Source of the DNA: Rugalucina vietnamica
Taxonomy: Eukaryota > Mollusca > Bivalvia > Lucinida > Lucinidae
Direction of reading: 5' to 3'
DNA length: 64,000 nt
NCBI GenBank assembly: GCA_964017185.1
Contig: OZ024869.1
Span: 8,516,501-8,580,500 of the forward strand
Each line of letters starts with the position of its first letter. Within the stretch, counting starts at the first letter, position 1. Position numbers and translations under genes: made by a program. The notes beneath the pieces were generated by a model, which was given only the letters and a program-made list of their open reading frames with translations, was not told where the DNA came from and did not search any database. Below are positions 11,141-24,100 of this stretch, piece by piece.

Positions 11141-13480
11141 CAATCTACTACCACACCCAGCATGTGTAAAATAGCGAATTTTTGCGGGTAGTGTTGTGCC
11201 ATGATCACTGACCAGTTTATTATCGATTGATTTTATGTTTTTGTGGGTTTACTGGTAAGGGTACCCATTGAACATTTATTATACATCATGAAATAAAATA
11301 AAATATTTTACATTCACAGAATCTGCAAAATTAATTTTTTGGCCCTTAGATTATTTTGATGAGTATATTATATAGACCTCAGATGTTTGCCTTCAAAGTA
11401 GCAAAATACCTGGCATTTGATTATTCATTACATTACAGCACTCATAGCATGCACTGATGATGTCAACTACACCATCCCAGGGAGACCACACTATGTTAAA
11501 GAAACTGAGTGCTGTGGTAACTTATTTTTCTCTACCTATCTGTAGCAATGATTAGATGTTGAAGGGAATTGTTTTACTTTATAAGAACCTGATAGACCAC
11601 CTTTAAGGTGAATCCGCATCGATACAATACACTGTAGGAAAAGAAGGCGTTACTTATTCTTCTGAAAATACCAGGAAGGTACAAGAGAGCAGGCACATTT
11701 TCCGTATAAAAACAGGATGCTTTGTTGTTGCAGTACTAGCTTTTAAAGGGAAACATTACTATTTAATTCCCGCATATGATTTTCATGAAACTTCCTATGC
11801 TTCAAGATAATTGTATCATTGGACTAAAATCGAAATAAAAGTGGGGAGTCACCGGCCTCGTTTCCATGGTATCAGAACGTTTTGGATGTTTCGCGTGCAT
11901 TTCAGAAAACCGAAGTCGTAGCGGACATGCGTTTTAATATATATGTTATTACTGCAAAAACAACTTAAACACACGATGAGTGTTATTTTCTTACATTTTG
12001 ATACTATTTGCTCTTAAACTGAGGAGATTACATGCAAAATTAACTTTCCGGCCATCTTTTCAAACCTGGAAAAAGTACGTATTTTTGCGATATCTCCTAA
12101 ACTACGCATATGATTTTGATTAAATTACACCAACAGATAGGAAACGTGGTAACCATTTAAAAGTTCAAATAAAAAGTGGGGGTCACCGGATTGCGTTGGA
12201 AGATATAGAGAAAAAACGTTCAACATTCCCGCCTTTTTCGTTTTAACGCCAAACGTTGCACTGACGTCGCGTATATTTATGCGACGTCATCAACAGCGAA
12301 ATAAACGTTTTCACATATAATTAACCTTAAACACGAATTTGGGTATATCAATTGCCACAGAACATCTTTTAAAATAAAAATAAACAATATGTATACACGC
12401 TTTAGGACTTAATTATGCAGAAACAAACAGAATAATATTCTACAGCTTGCAAAGTCATTGAGAAATCAAAACAAAATGACGTTAAAAACTACGCGTAACA
12501 TGCACATACTAAACGCCGACGTTGCGCAAACAATGTGCTCATAAACAATAGTAATGTTTACCCTTAAGTGTTGCGTAATATATAATGAGCGTATTTTAAT
12601 AAAAGTTCTATTTTTAGAGCACTGCCCAGGTGGAATGAAAGAAACCACGGTACAAGAATGTGCAACGCGCAAGTTACCACATGTAAATATTCAGGGCCTC
12701 CTTTCATCAAGCGATGTTTGTTCATGACACTTTTAAAATATTCAAGGTCACCAAGTTATTCCTTTGCCAGGAACTTACATACCAATTTTGTTTCGAAGAA
12801 ATGCAAGTACTACATGTGTAGATTAAGCATACATGTATATAAATATTTTGGGCTACTTTTATCCTAACTGTTGTCCCAGAATTAATAAAACCCCAAGGAT
12901 TATTCAACAAAACTAGATCTTATCATATATGTTCTAAATATTGATGCATTGAACCACCTACAATGTTTTATGCTCCCCAAAACCCTTTGAATATGAACTT
13001 GCTTCCCTAGTGTTCCCTAGCTCAGTAGCCCTTCACCCCAGCTCCCCAAGACTGCTACTATGACCTCGGTTGTCGCCTATTTCTCACAACACAACTTGCA
13101 GATTGCCTGGACAGTGATAAAAGATCATAAAAGTATTCCACAGCAATACAAAAATGCGATGGGCCACGTCATGTCGCTACCAACAAAATCTGATTTTAGC
13201 TGACACCGCTATAACCAGTCCAGTGCGTCGACTTCATCACTTAACTGATGGCTGGATAACAGAATCCTATTTCATTAAACGGACAAGTTGTGACTAGGCC
13301 TGGCTGTGACCAACAGAGCTATTTAGCTCATCGCGCTTGTCACACGTGTGCTTTTGTCATGACACACACAGATTTGTTTATCATTGAGCTTGAAGATTGC
13401 GAGTGTCCCATACTGACCCGTCCATGTGCCATTTGTCTTATCACAAAATAAGAACACCAGTACCAAGTACTAAGCTGAAT
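11141..13480. other. AT-rich DNA 5' of the secreted-protein gene
   Basis: Holds two diverged copies of one unknown repeat (around 11770-11890 and 12110-12200, both with GCATATGATTTT and later AAAAAGTGGGGGTCACCGG). A 9-bp-stem hairpin TGACGTCGC..GCGACGTCA lies at about 12261-12289. No exon was recognised; the 5' UTR of the downstream gene could start here. Confidence 0.4.
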
Positions 13481-13501
13481 AACCTTGAGATATTGACGGC
13501 C

Positions 13502-13612
13502 ATGGCTTTCTACATACTGACACTGGTGATATTGTCGACCGCGGGATACATTGTGCTGGGATACCCGTTACATGCGCAATGTGAAATAAACTGGTAAGTG
13601 TCGGTCTGTGTG

Positions 13613-13671
<59 letters not shown>

Positions 13672-16600
13672 GAAGCCACACTAGCTGACTGGTATTGTGC
13701 GCAAACTCTCTGGTCGCAATCTGGTAACAGCCAGTGTACTCATCTCGTCGCAGGTTGCATATCATTCCACTAGATACAACCATAACAATAGACAACAGTG
13801 CAGCTTTTGAGTTGATATTGTAAGGGTATAACACTGTGCAAATAAGATGAACAATAATATAAATGCATTACTACTGTCTAAAACAATCATAAACAAAACT
13901 ATCTCGCCATAATATCTAAAATCAACTTTAATCGGCAATATATTATAGAAACATATTGTACAGCTATTTTCCATGCTGTAGCCACTCCGCAACGCTATAA
14001 CCCGACTGCAGTGTATTCCATCTACTTCCAGGCAGTTTCCATCAGTCTCGTGCGACGACTTTGCTGACAAGATCACGTCTCAGATGAAGTTATGGCAAAC
14101 GGCAGACAATTGCCAACAGGGAGGAGAAAAGTGTTTATATGAGGTAAGAGCCTTTAACTTTTAATATTGCAGCACGTCACGTGAACACGTTTCTGTGCCA
14201 TTCGTTCATCACTCATTTCCTATTCAAGAAAATATATGTCATTAATGCGGCTTTCACACTAGAGCGCGATCTGTTACGAACGCCGCGATTGACAAATAGC
14301 AGCTAATCGGGACATTTTGCCAAATTTTGGCGTTCTGATACGTTCTGTTGCGAGTCGTTGCGCTTTGATACGATCTGTTCTGATCTGATACTATAGGGTG
14401 GCGATCGGTCGAAATTTGGTGACACGATATTGGTCCCGGATATATACGATTAGTTGCGTTCCGGAAGGATTATTACGATTAAGCTCCCGATTCTAATGCG
14501 ATCTGACACGATTGTCACGATACTTGACCGCGATTTGATACGAATTGATACGCGTAGATGCGTTCTGGTACGAGTCTCAACAACTGATACGATGTGTTGC
14601 GATTGTTAGCTTGACTTTTTGGCGATTGTGGTCACGATTGTGTCACGATGAGACCGCGATTGGTATATATAGTTCGAAAACAAACATATACCTCATTACG
14701 GTTTTAATATCTGAAGACGAAACAACATTGATGATGGAAGGAGCTGAGAATGTCGAGAATGCGACATTTGCAATGTTAATGTATGCTTCTGATAAAGCCT
14801 TATCCTTCCCCTTCCTACCCCTGCCTCTGCTGCCCTTTCCTGGCATCCTTCAGAGTTCTAATTAATACTGAAAAGGACCGTATATTGGTGTTTACTTTTT
14901 TAATTGTTGATCAAAGAATAAAACTCATTTATTTTGCCCGATTGATAACTCGTAACAGATCGTAAGCATCCGTGGCAGAAGCGTGGCTTGTCGTGTCTCA
15001 TCGCATTTACTCGTATCAGATCGTATCCTATCGCGAGTCATCCGTATCGTCTCGTAGTTAATCGGGCCAGGCAATTTTTCTCGAATCGTGACAGACCGTA
15101 AAAATTCGTAGGAGTTCGCGACTCACCTCAACAGATCGCGGTGTTTTGGTCGATCCCGATCAACGCGATTTAGGAACAAGATGAGATACGATTTATTGCG
15201 GTTTGTTACGATGTCATACGATCTGATGCGATGGTCACGATAGTCCGCCAATCGTGGTAATCGTGGAAAATTTTTTGGCAGCCAAAAAACTTTCAACGAT
15301 TAGCCCGATTATTACGATTGGATTATATACTTCGAAAACAAACGTATACCTCATTACGTGTTTAATCTATGAAGACGAAACAACACTGACGATGGAAGGA
15401 GCTGAAATTGACGAGAATGCGGCCTCTGATGGCCTTTTCTGGCATCCTTCAGATTTCTAATTAATACTGAAAAGGACCGTATTGATGTTTGCTTTTCTAT
15501 TGTTTATCAAAGAATAAAACTCATTTATCTTGCCCGATTGATACATATAATTCGTAACAGATCGTAAGCATCCGTGGCAAAAGCGTGGCTTGTCGTATCT
15601 CATCGCATTTACTCGTATGATTATTCGCATCCTCTCGTAGTTAACAATTCGTAGGAGATCGCAACTCTTCTCAACAGATCGCGGTGTTTTGGTCGATCAC
15701 GATCAACGTGATTTAGGAACAAGATGAGATACGATTTGTTGCGATTTGTTACGATGTCATACGATCTGATGCGATGGTCACGATAGTCCCGCCAATCGTA
15801 ATAATCGTGGAAAAAGTTTTGGCAGCCAAAAAACTTTCCACGATTAGCCCGATTATCACGATTGACATAAAGATGTGATGCGATTTGATTAGACGGAATA
15901 TTTCCATCGGTATTCCGTTATACCTCTCCATACATGTCACAGGAGAGGAGCGAGGTCACGAAGTGTATCGGAGTGCAGGTTAGCCAGCTGATCTACGATT
16001 TGATAAGATTGGATACGATAGTTCCGATTGGTCCACGATTAAGACCACGATATAGTGGAGATGGAAACGTCAGGATTTTGAGACAATCCTGCATTTCCGG
16101 ATACAAGTATGAGACTTTCAGAATATGTTCTTGAAACATTTTTCATAAATATTTTCTCGCTAGCCATCTTAAATTTTTCCATTTTCAAGGTGGCTAACGC
16201 AATTTTCAAGATGGCCGTCAAAATCATTAGATTTTACGATTTATTGACAAACTATACTGATTGAATTTGTAAATGGGTGGAATTTATTGCACAACTGATA
16301 GTCATTGCTTAAACCATTGCTCTGGGACTCATCATCGGGTCCAACAATGCCATAAAACTGCTTTTGTAAAAATGTATTACCGTGAATTGCCATAATTTAA
16401 GCATCACTCAACAAGTACACACTCATAAGGATTATTACAGGCCCCTTTGTGAAAAGACACAAGATATAAGATGATTTAAGCATTACAAATATTTCTTATA
16501 ATATGCTCGACTGATCTTGTAAAGTTGAACAACTGATATTTTCATATTTTTAATTATAGTAGTGTAGGGGTATATTTAGCTACAGTCAGCATGTACGGAT

Positions 16601-19600
16601 GGTCAATATTGTATTTCTTCTTTGTATTGAGTCAACATTTTTTCAGTCATGTCTGCACTGACCTAATACTACCTGGGTATCATTCAGTTCTATGGTAAGT
16701 TAATGTGTCTACCTCAAGGACACAACACGACAACCCCACTGGTGTCCAAACCCAGGACCTCTCGGTGCAGAGTCCGAAGCCCTACCGCAAGGTTACCACA
16801 CTCACTAGGTCAAAATTGTAGGAGCACATAATATTTAACATGGATTTATATAAATCACCTTTATTGAGCTGTCAATATTGTCTCCCAAATACTGAGATGA
16901 TAGTGATACCATTGAAGATTGGCAGTGGAATGTTCACCCCTTCATTGGTAATCCTGGGTCGGCTGGACAACAGCGTAGAACAGTCACTTGTTAGTCACAG
17001 TTTAGCAGATAGCTGTACTGGGTGAGGCTTAGTTTGTAGAGGTTATGGAAAAAGAGTTGGTGATGGCTGTACCTTCCTCTAGACAGTGTGGAGCAGATAT
17101 GGGGTAATCATAATCAGTAATTTAATCATCAGTAATCGATTACAATTTTTTGAATAATCATTGATAATCATTAATCACAAAATTTCAGAGTCATTTTAAT
17201 CATAATTCAATCATAATCATGTTTTATTAGGCCAGTAATCATGATTATTTATGATTACTTTCATGATTACAGCAAAAATAAAATATCACAGTTCTAAAGG
17301 AAAGCTCAGTCTCAAGATTGTATTGAACTATTGATGCTGCTTCACACTGGGAGTTATGAACCTCTGTGTCATGCATTTTATATAGGAAGCACTGTTCAAG
17401 GCTGGTCTGATATAACCACGTTCCTAGGAAGGCTGTATAGGAACTCTGTAGCTTTTAACACATACATTGTAAGTGGTTTGCTCTGACAGTCAAATAGCAG
17501 CTCATTGTTCAGGCATCTAAAAGCCCGGCAAATTCTCAGTCTTTGATGGAAGATGAAAAATGAGACAAGGCAAACATTATGAACAAATGTTGTCCTGCTT
17601 AATTGTTCAAGTGTGAACAATCAATTATAAACTGCACAAACAGTCAATTATCTCTCATTACTCAAACTCTACTCAAAATTTCTCAACTCTTGAATAAAGA
17701 GTGTCTTAATTCACTGACAATGGCTTTAAAGGTGATGTGTGCGAAAAACAGCAGTGATTTTATGAAAAGTCTTTTTAAATGCAGACATGGGACTGAGTTT
17801 TTTCATGCTGGTGAGAATTTTTTTTATCTTAATCACAATGCAGGAGGTTTGAACAGGTTATATTTGCATTTTTTTAGTAGAAAATTAAAAAAAAAAAAAA
17901 AAAAAAAGATGAAGAAGAGAATAAGGTTCACAGATCCAGGTACTTCTGTCCCTCTAATTAAGTACTTAACATCCCAGCATGATCATAGCTGTTGACTTGG
18001 ACGTTAAGAATCAGTTTTAAAAAAAAAAAGTTAATTTTGAATTCAGTGGCAGAGCTGGGTAATTGCCAGGGCAGCGTCATGTGTTTGGTTTCTGTTGTAC
18101 CAGAGAAAGTGCCTAGATCTGGGTAAACAACAAAAAAAAATACCCATTTCCGGATTTAAAATAATATTAAACAACAAAATGTAATCAGTAATCATAAAAG
18201 TAATCTGATTACTCTGTCAAAATAATCATAATTTAATCAATTACTCTTGAAAAAATGAGTAATCATAATCATAATTTAATCATAAAGACTCCTGAATAAT
18301 TGTAATTTAATCATTACTGATACCCCTGTAATCGCCCCATGTCTGGTGTGGAGGCTTTGCAAATGAAACAGAAATTGGTTGTAAGCTGTCGGGATTGTCA
18401 TATGGCATCAATGACCACCTAATGACTTCGATACTTCCTCTGACGGGCAATAAAAATGTCAATATTGTCCATGTCATACACCTACCATGATCAGTCCAGA
18501 TGAAGTGATATACAAGTAAACATCATGGATGCATCTGCGATCCAAACACGGGTGTCTCATAAACTATGTCACAGTGTGGAGAAAAGATAGACACGGTGCC
18601 AGAATTACAAATGTAATGTGGAGCAGAGTGCTGGACAGATTATAGACTGGTGTCATCAAACACAATCCTTATAGGCGACTTTTAGGCACGGAAGCTCCTT
18701 AGAGACTGAGTGTCACGAAATTAAACCAAGATAGAATGGTACATTTGCATACATATTGGTGGAATAAATCTCAGTTTGGAGGACCTAGAAGAAAACTGGA
18801 CCATTCTGCAGCTATAGATTTAAGGTCATCCATCTCGAAAACTCAAATACTAGTTTGATGAGAATTATTAAGATGTTCTGAGGATTCAGAATCTCGAAGA
18901 ACAACATAAGCATAAAGATTATACTAGTTCCGAATTCAAGAAGACAAACTAGCAGCAATATTTATCAGTCTAGATAAAAACTCAGAGACATGCAAGACTC
19001 TTGACTGAGAAAAAAAGTAGAAGAAATTCAGTTTGTTTGCTTGATAAATACCAAACTGTCATGGATGCAAGACAATAAAATATAAAACAAAATCCTTTTG
19101 AAGCAGTTTAAACGATTAAGCAGAGGTAGTATGGGTTAAATTGCGCAATGTCGGGTACTGAATCGTCATCAGGGATCCTTTATAAACCGGCGATGATAGC
19201 CAGAAAAATATACTTCAAATTTAAAACAAATGCGCAAGGGAAGTTTAAAGGAGTCTCAAACAGTTCAACAAACTCTCATCTGGCAAAATTCCATGTTCAA
19301 ATGCAAGTTTCGCTGTAGTCTGGGGGCTACAGAGACTGAGAGGAGGAAGGAAGAATTCCGACATCCATCTATACATACAGAAAGGAAATCCTGAAGTCTT
19401 TGACAGACATCCATCTATACACACAGAAAGGAAATCCTGAAGTCTTTGACAGACAGGATTTATTCCGGAAAGTCATTGCTGATTCAGAGATGACAGGAAG
19501 ACAATTGATGATTTTCATATAGCAAGAAAACTTGGTGAGAAATGTCAAGAACAGAAAGCAGATATATGGCGCTTGTCAACTTCACCAAAAATTTAAACAA

Positions 19601-21131
19601 AGTTGTGATAGACTTTTGAAGATATGGGCTGTCAAAATAACCATGGTCAATTGGTCATCGTGTGAGAATGATGATATGCATGCGCAGGACGATGTGGAAT
19701 TCTATTAAACTTGTGATTTGACAAATGAGGCCAAACAGGGTTGCGTTATGGGGGCAACACTGTTGTGTATGATATTATTTGTAATGCTCATTGATGCCGT
19801 TCAAGTCCGTGGTACTCATTTTCCAAGCAGGTACTGTTTTGATGGAACGTTATTCAACCAAAGGAAGTTGAAAACTAAAACTAAGGTGCTCATAACTGTG
19901 CTGGATGAGATACTCTATGCAGATGACATAGATAAGGTAAATGGCTAAGAATATCAGCTCATAGGCATAAATGCATGGTGCAATGGATCCACATGGGCAA
20001 TCATGTGATAGCTATGACCTTACAATCAACAAAAAAGACAAACGTTGTGCTCCAATAGGCAACCGGAAAGCTGTACAATGATCCGCTAATCACTGTGCAC
20101 GGACAAATACTGATTTATTTAATAAATTCATCAACCAGGGAAGCAGTTTCTCAAGAACAGTGCGCATTGATGAATAGAACAGCAAAAGCCAGTGTGGCAT
20201 TTGGAAGAAAATGTGCAAATGTATAAGCGAAATGAAACATTTAAAATTGATACCAAGCTGAAAGTCTACATTGCTAATTCAACTCTCCTATATGCACGAG
20301 TGGCACGCATGGCTATTATTATACCAACACAATTCAAAGAGATCACCATGTCTACTTAAGGTGCTTGAAAAAACTGTTAAAATCGAACGTTAAAACAAGC
20401 TTACCGATACAGTGACCTGGAGAAATTAAGGACGTAAAACATGCAAATGGTATTATAGTTGCACAGCTAGGATGTACCGACTTTATATAGCAATAACTGA
20501 TGAGCTAAAGAAAGTTTTCTACAGAGACTTATAGGATGGAATGCACACTCAAGGTGAAAAGAGGAAATGCTACAAAGACACCCGCAAAGCCTCATTAAGA
20601 ATTATAGACACCGATAGTGTCTTGTGGCCAGGCTGCATGAAGCAATCAAACTGGTGATACTCCTCCAACAGAACAGCAACACATTATGAAGAAAATAGAA
20701 TCCGTGACGCTGCAAGCACATAGATGATGTACATATTAATTGGAAACTTCCTAATAGACTTCCTTAACTTTCAAGGGAGAGTTAGAGCTTAACTTGTCAT
20801 ATTCATCAAAATGTACATCTAAAGATTAAAAATGTGCATAGAAATTTGCATATGATACGTTAAAGAAGAAAAGTATTAGTTGTACATCTAAAGATTAAAA
20901 ATGTGCATAGAAATTTGCATATGATACGTTAAAGAAGAAAAGTATTAGTAGTACATGCACTTGTTATTGATTTTGTTGGTATGAACGAAAACTATTTGGA
21001 AGCATCAGTAGCCAGCCTAAATTTATTTCAATCCTAAGTAGCACTTTTTGGCTGTATATGGTTCATTTTATGTTAAAAGCGTTTATCAGGATTTTTTATT
21101 ATAATAATAACAATAATAATAATAATAATAA

Positions 21132-21162
<31 letters not shown>

Positions 21163-24100
21163 AAGAAGATGATGATGAAGAAGAAGAAGAATAGGAAGAA
21201 GAAGAAAAAGAAAACGAAGAAGAAGAATTGTATTATCAAAATGTTTGTGCAGAGCAAAGTGTATTTGCCTTATAAATTTCATATTTCCCAGTAAAGGTTA
21301 GAAACTTCATGATTCTGCATAAAAGCCAGTTCTACGCAGTTTCAAATTATGCCCCTCAGCAACCCCATAATTCAAATATACCTTATTTCCGGTGCCCATT
21401 AAAACTGAAACTATGTTATTCATGACTTGAGTAAAGACAATAATAACAATTGTATTTAGTTTTGTTTCACTTATGTATAAGAAAAGTTTTTGTTGCAAAA
21501 ACAGCTATTTCAACAAAATATCCTTACTTTTCCCCATTGTGGACCCCTTCTAAAATCACACAAAGGCAATTTTGACTCATTTAAATATTATTTTATTTGC
21601 AAATAATCCAGAAATGTCATTTTCAGCATTATTTTGGTTTTTCTTACTGACAAGGACACCATTTTCTGATTTTATATTTATTTTGGCAGCCATCTTGGAA
21701 TTTCGAGCCTCCACCTTGAAAATTGGGTTAATTTTGATTGGCTAACGAGAAAATTTCAAATAGTTCATGCTTATGAACATATCTGCCAAGTTTCATGCTT
21801 GTATCCGGAAGTGCAGGATTCATGTCACTTCCAGCTCCACTAATACCAATCGTAGTCGAATCGTGATAAGTGTGAAAGCTGCATTAAAGTTAACACAATT
21901 ACCATCGTTGTCACATAATGGTGTAAGACTGAGAATTATATATATACGGACTTGTAAGAACCGCTGCATGTTGGTGGTGCTATCGGCTACTCTCTATTAA
22001 TGTTTCCGAACAGAAATAATAGGAAAATGTGAAACAATATGTGCGAAGGGAACGCGTTAATGTGTCAAATATAGTGGTTTAACATAAAATGAATTTCCTC
22101 CAGATGGTTTGAGAATGTTGAAATATGTAAGTTATTTTAATACACAGTTAATAAAACTGTTAAGTGGTTTGCCACAAAGGCTTATTCATATGTCTAATTT
22201 TTTTTCAGATCAAGTCTCAGAGTGACACAGAAATAAAGGGCACCCACACCACACCAGTGAAGAAATATGTAGATGATCTGACATTTACACTTACACCACA
22301 AGGAAGTGGCTGCAACGTCAAGGTGGGCTATTTTATAACATGCAAATGTAGATGTTAAAATTTTAATTTATTTTTTATATTTCTTCGGTATACTGAACAG
22401 CATTAGTTTTACACCGAGAGAACCTTTGTGTGTGCTTATTTTTCTAGTATACTGAACATTATTTATTTTGCACTGAGAACTCAAGTTTTAGTGATACATG
22501 TATGTACATAATCACAGTATGTTAACTTATTACGTAATCAATGTACAACAATCGGATGTCGATCGTGTGTAAACAATGATTACACATATTCGTTTGTTAC
22601 ATGTTTATGGAAATCTTTATAATTTGAGGTTTCATCTCGGAAAAACTGTGTGACATAATATGGTTTAGCTACGGTCGCCTGAATAGGGTAAGTTAGAAGT
22701 ATTTTCGTATGTTTTTGTGTTTTAAGGATGTTCGCTGCCAATGAAAAAGTATTCAAACTTTTTTTCTAACCACTCTTTTTTTATTCCAAAATACAACACA
22801 AGACATTTGAAAACAAAATAAATATAGGGTAGTGTGCATTTTTTCAAGCTACAGGCCTCTGAATGAGACCTCTGAGCACCATGTTTTAAATTTGGTAAAA
22901 TTAATTTAATTTATAATTCTTTGAAACATACCTGTCTTGAACAAAACTACACATAGAATGCTTTCAAAAGTCATAATATTTACGTAGCGCAGACAATTTT
23001 GGACCAAAAGCATAGAAAAATTTGCAACTTGGAGTGAATGACAAAATTTTACGATTCCTTTTCTAACCCTACCCCCATACTTGAAAAGTCGGAAAAAATC
23101 AATATTTTGAAATGTACCAAACCCATATTTGTTGATTCAAACTTTTTCTTGTATTTTTACACAACATAGAACTTGGTAATATTGTTCGAATAAAAGAAAG
23201 AAATACATAGGGTAGAGAGCATATTAGAGAGAACCAACAACTTGAAAATCGCCATTTTCGGCCTTTTTTCGGCTGTTTTGTTTCTAAAAGCCCATTTCAT
23301 AAAACCACCTTAAATCTTAAAACCAGCACACCAAAGACACAAATAATGACTTAGAAGACCATGTACACACATACTGCTGCTAAAATAAACATCGAACTAG
23401 TGCAATTAATTTGAAGATGTGAAATATTCAAGTTTAATCTACCCTACCCCCTAAATTTTACTGACAACTAAAATTTTCTGAAAAGTTGCAGAAAATGGGC
23501 TGAAAAAATGAAGTTTCTTAGATTGACAATTTTCATGGCTCATTCGATGCATATTATCAATATGTGTCCAAATATAAAGTATTAGGAAAATATCTGCAAC
23601 CGTTTACGAGATATTCAAGAAAAGAAAAACCGGAAGTTCCGAAATGTCAAATGTTAGCAGCGAACATCCTTAATTCTTTTGTTCAATGATAAACTCACTG
23701 CCCAGGCAAACGTCTCGTGGCCGACTGATCGCTTACATGTCGAGTTTTTAAACGTAAAAGGCCATATATCTATCTTTATACTAGTGAATGAAATAGGTAT
23801 TTTAGTTATCTAGAGGTTGTTCAAAGGATTCTATCAGATTCCTCCGAGAAAAGGTTCTAAATTGATTCTAAATGCCACCCACTACAAACCTAAAGTTTTC
23901 CCATTTTTTGACTGCAAGGTGTACGACTTAATGATTTTATATGATGCAGTAATGTACCATTTCCTGCAGTTAATGCATCCGTTCTTGCAGTAAATGCATC
24001 CTTTTATTGCAGTTTATGTACCCGTTATTTCGGTCACTATGTCTGATACTACTTACTGTTTACTGAACCACTAATAATAACTTTGGTAGCCACTACAACT

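Larger units (their letters stand above)
16900..20750 (+). pseudogene. Decayed LINE (endonuclease and reverse transcriptase)
   Basis: Translated pieces follow the order of an APE-endonuclease LINE. Near 16925 is an endonuclease start (WNVHPF.GNPGSAG..RRT). Across 17040-17093 joined to 18346-18480 are GVGFANETEIGCKLSGLSYG and INDHLMTSILPLTGNKN. At about 18520-18760 is the endonuclease end. At 19530 is ARKLGEKCQEQ. At 19718-19948 is the RT core, with KQGCVMGATLL and the active-site block EILYADDI. At 20010-20070 are YDLTI.KKD and GKLYNDPLITVHGQ. The C-terminal tail reaches about 20750. Many stops and frameshifts; dead. Clade not assigned. Interrupted by the elements at 17094-18345 and about 19090-19210. 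A 46-50 bp tandem duplication lies at about 19355-19455. Confidence 0.8.
14246..21883. mobile_element. TTAA-flanked 7.6 kb DNA element with an expanded left end
   Basis: TTAA (14242-14245) precedes TGCGGCTTTCACACT (14246-14260). AGTGTGAAAGCTGCA (21869-21883) precedes TTAA (21884-21887): a 15-bp inverted repeat with one mismatch. Inside, 16058-16225 (TCCTGCATTTCCGGATACAA, CTCGCTAGCCATC, TTTTCAAGGTGG) mirrors 21850-21660 in inverted order, so both ends belong to one element. The right end has a short CACGATTCGACTACGATTGG stretch; the left has 1.8 kb of the same kind of motif. TTAA duplications are known for piggyBac and Kolobok transposons. No transposase was recognised, and the interior is filled by later insertions. 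Confidence 0.6.

Noticed and set aside
10977..11174. Phe/Tyr-rich small membrane protein
   Set aside because: Low-complexity T-rich tract; no coding signature.
11450..11500. Another hammerhead (CTGATGA at about 11454)
   Set aside because: No GAAA box or stems follow.
13470..13834. Arg-Glu repeat proteins on the minus strand
   Set aside because: Translation of the (CT)n tract after exon 1.
17603..17995. 130-codon frame as a transposase
   Set aside because: No transposase motifs, poly-Lys run from an A-tract, and no support on alignment to known hAT blocks.
21058..21294. Lys-rich and Leu-rich proteins
   Set aside because: Translation of AAT/AAG microsatellites on both strands.
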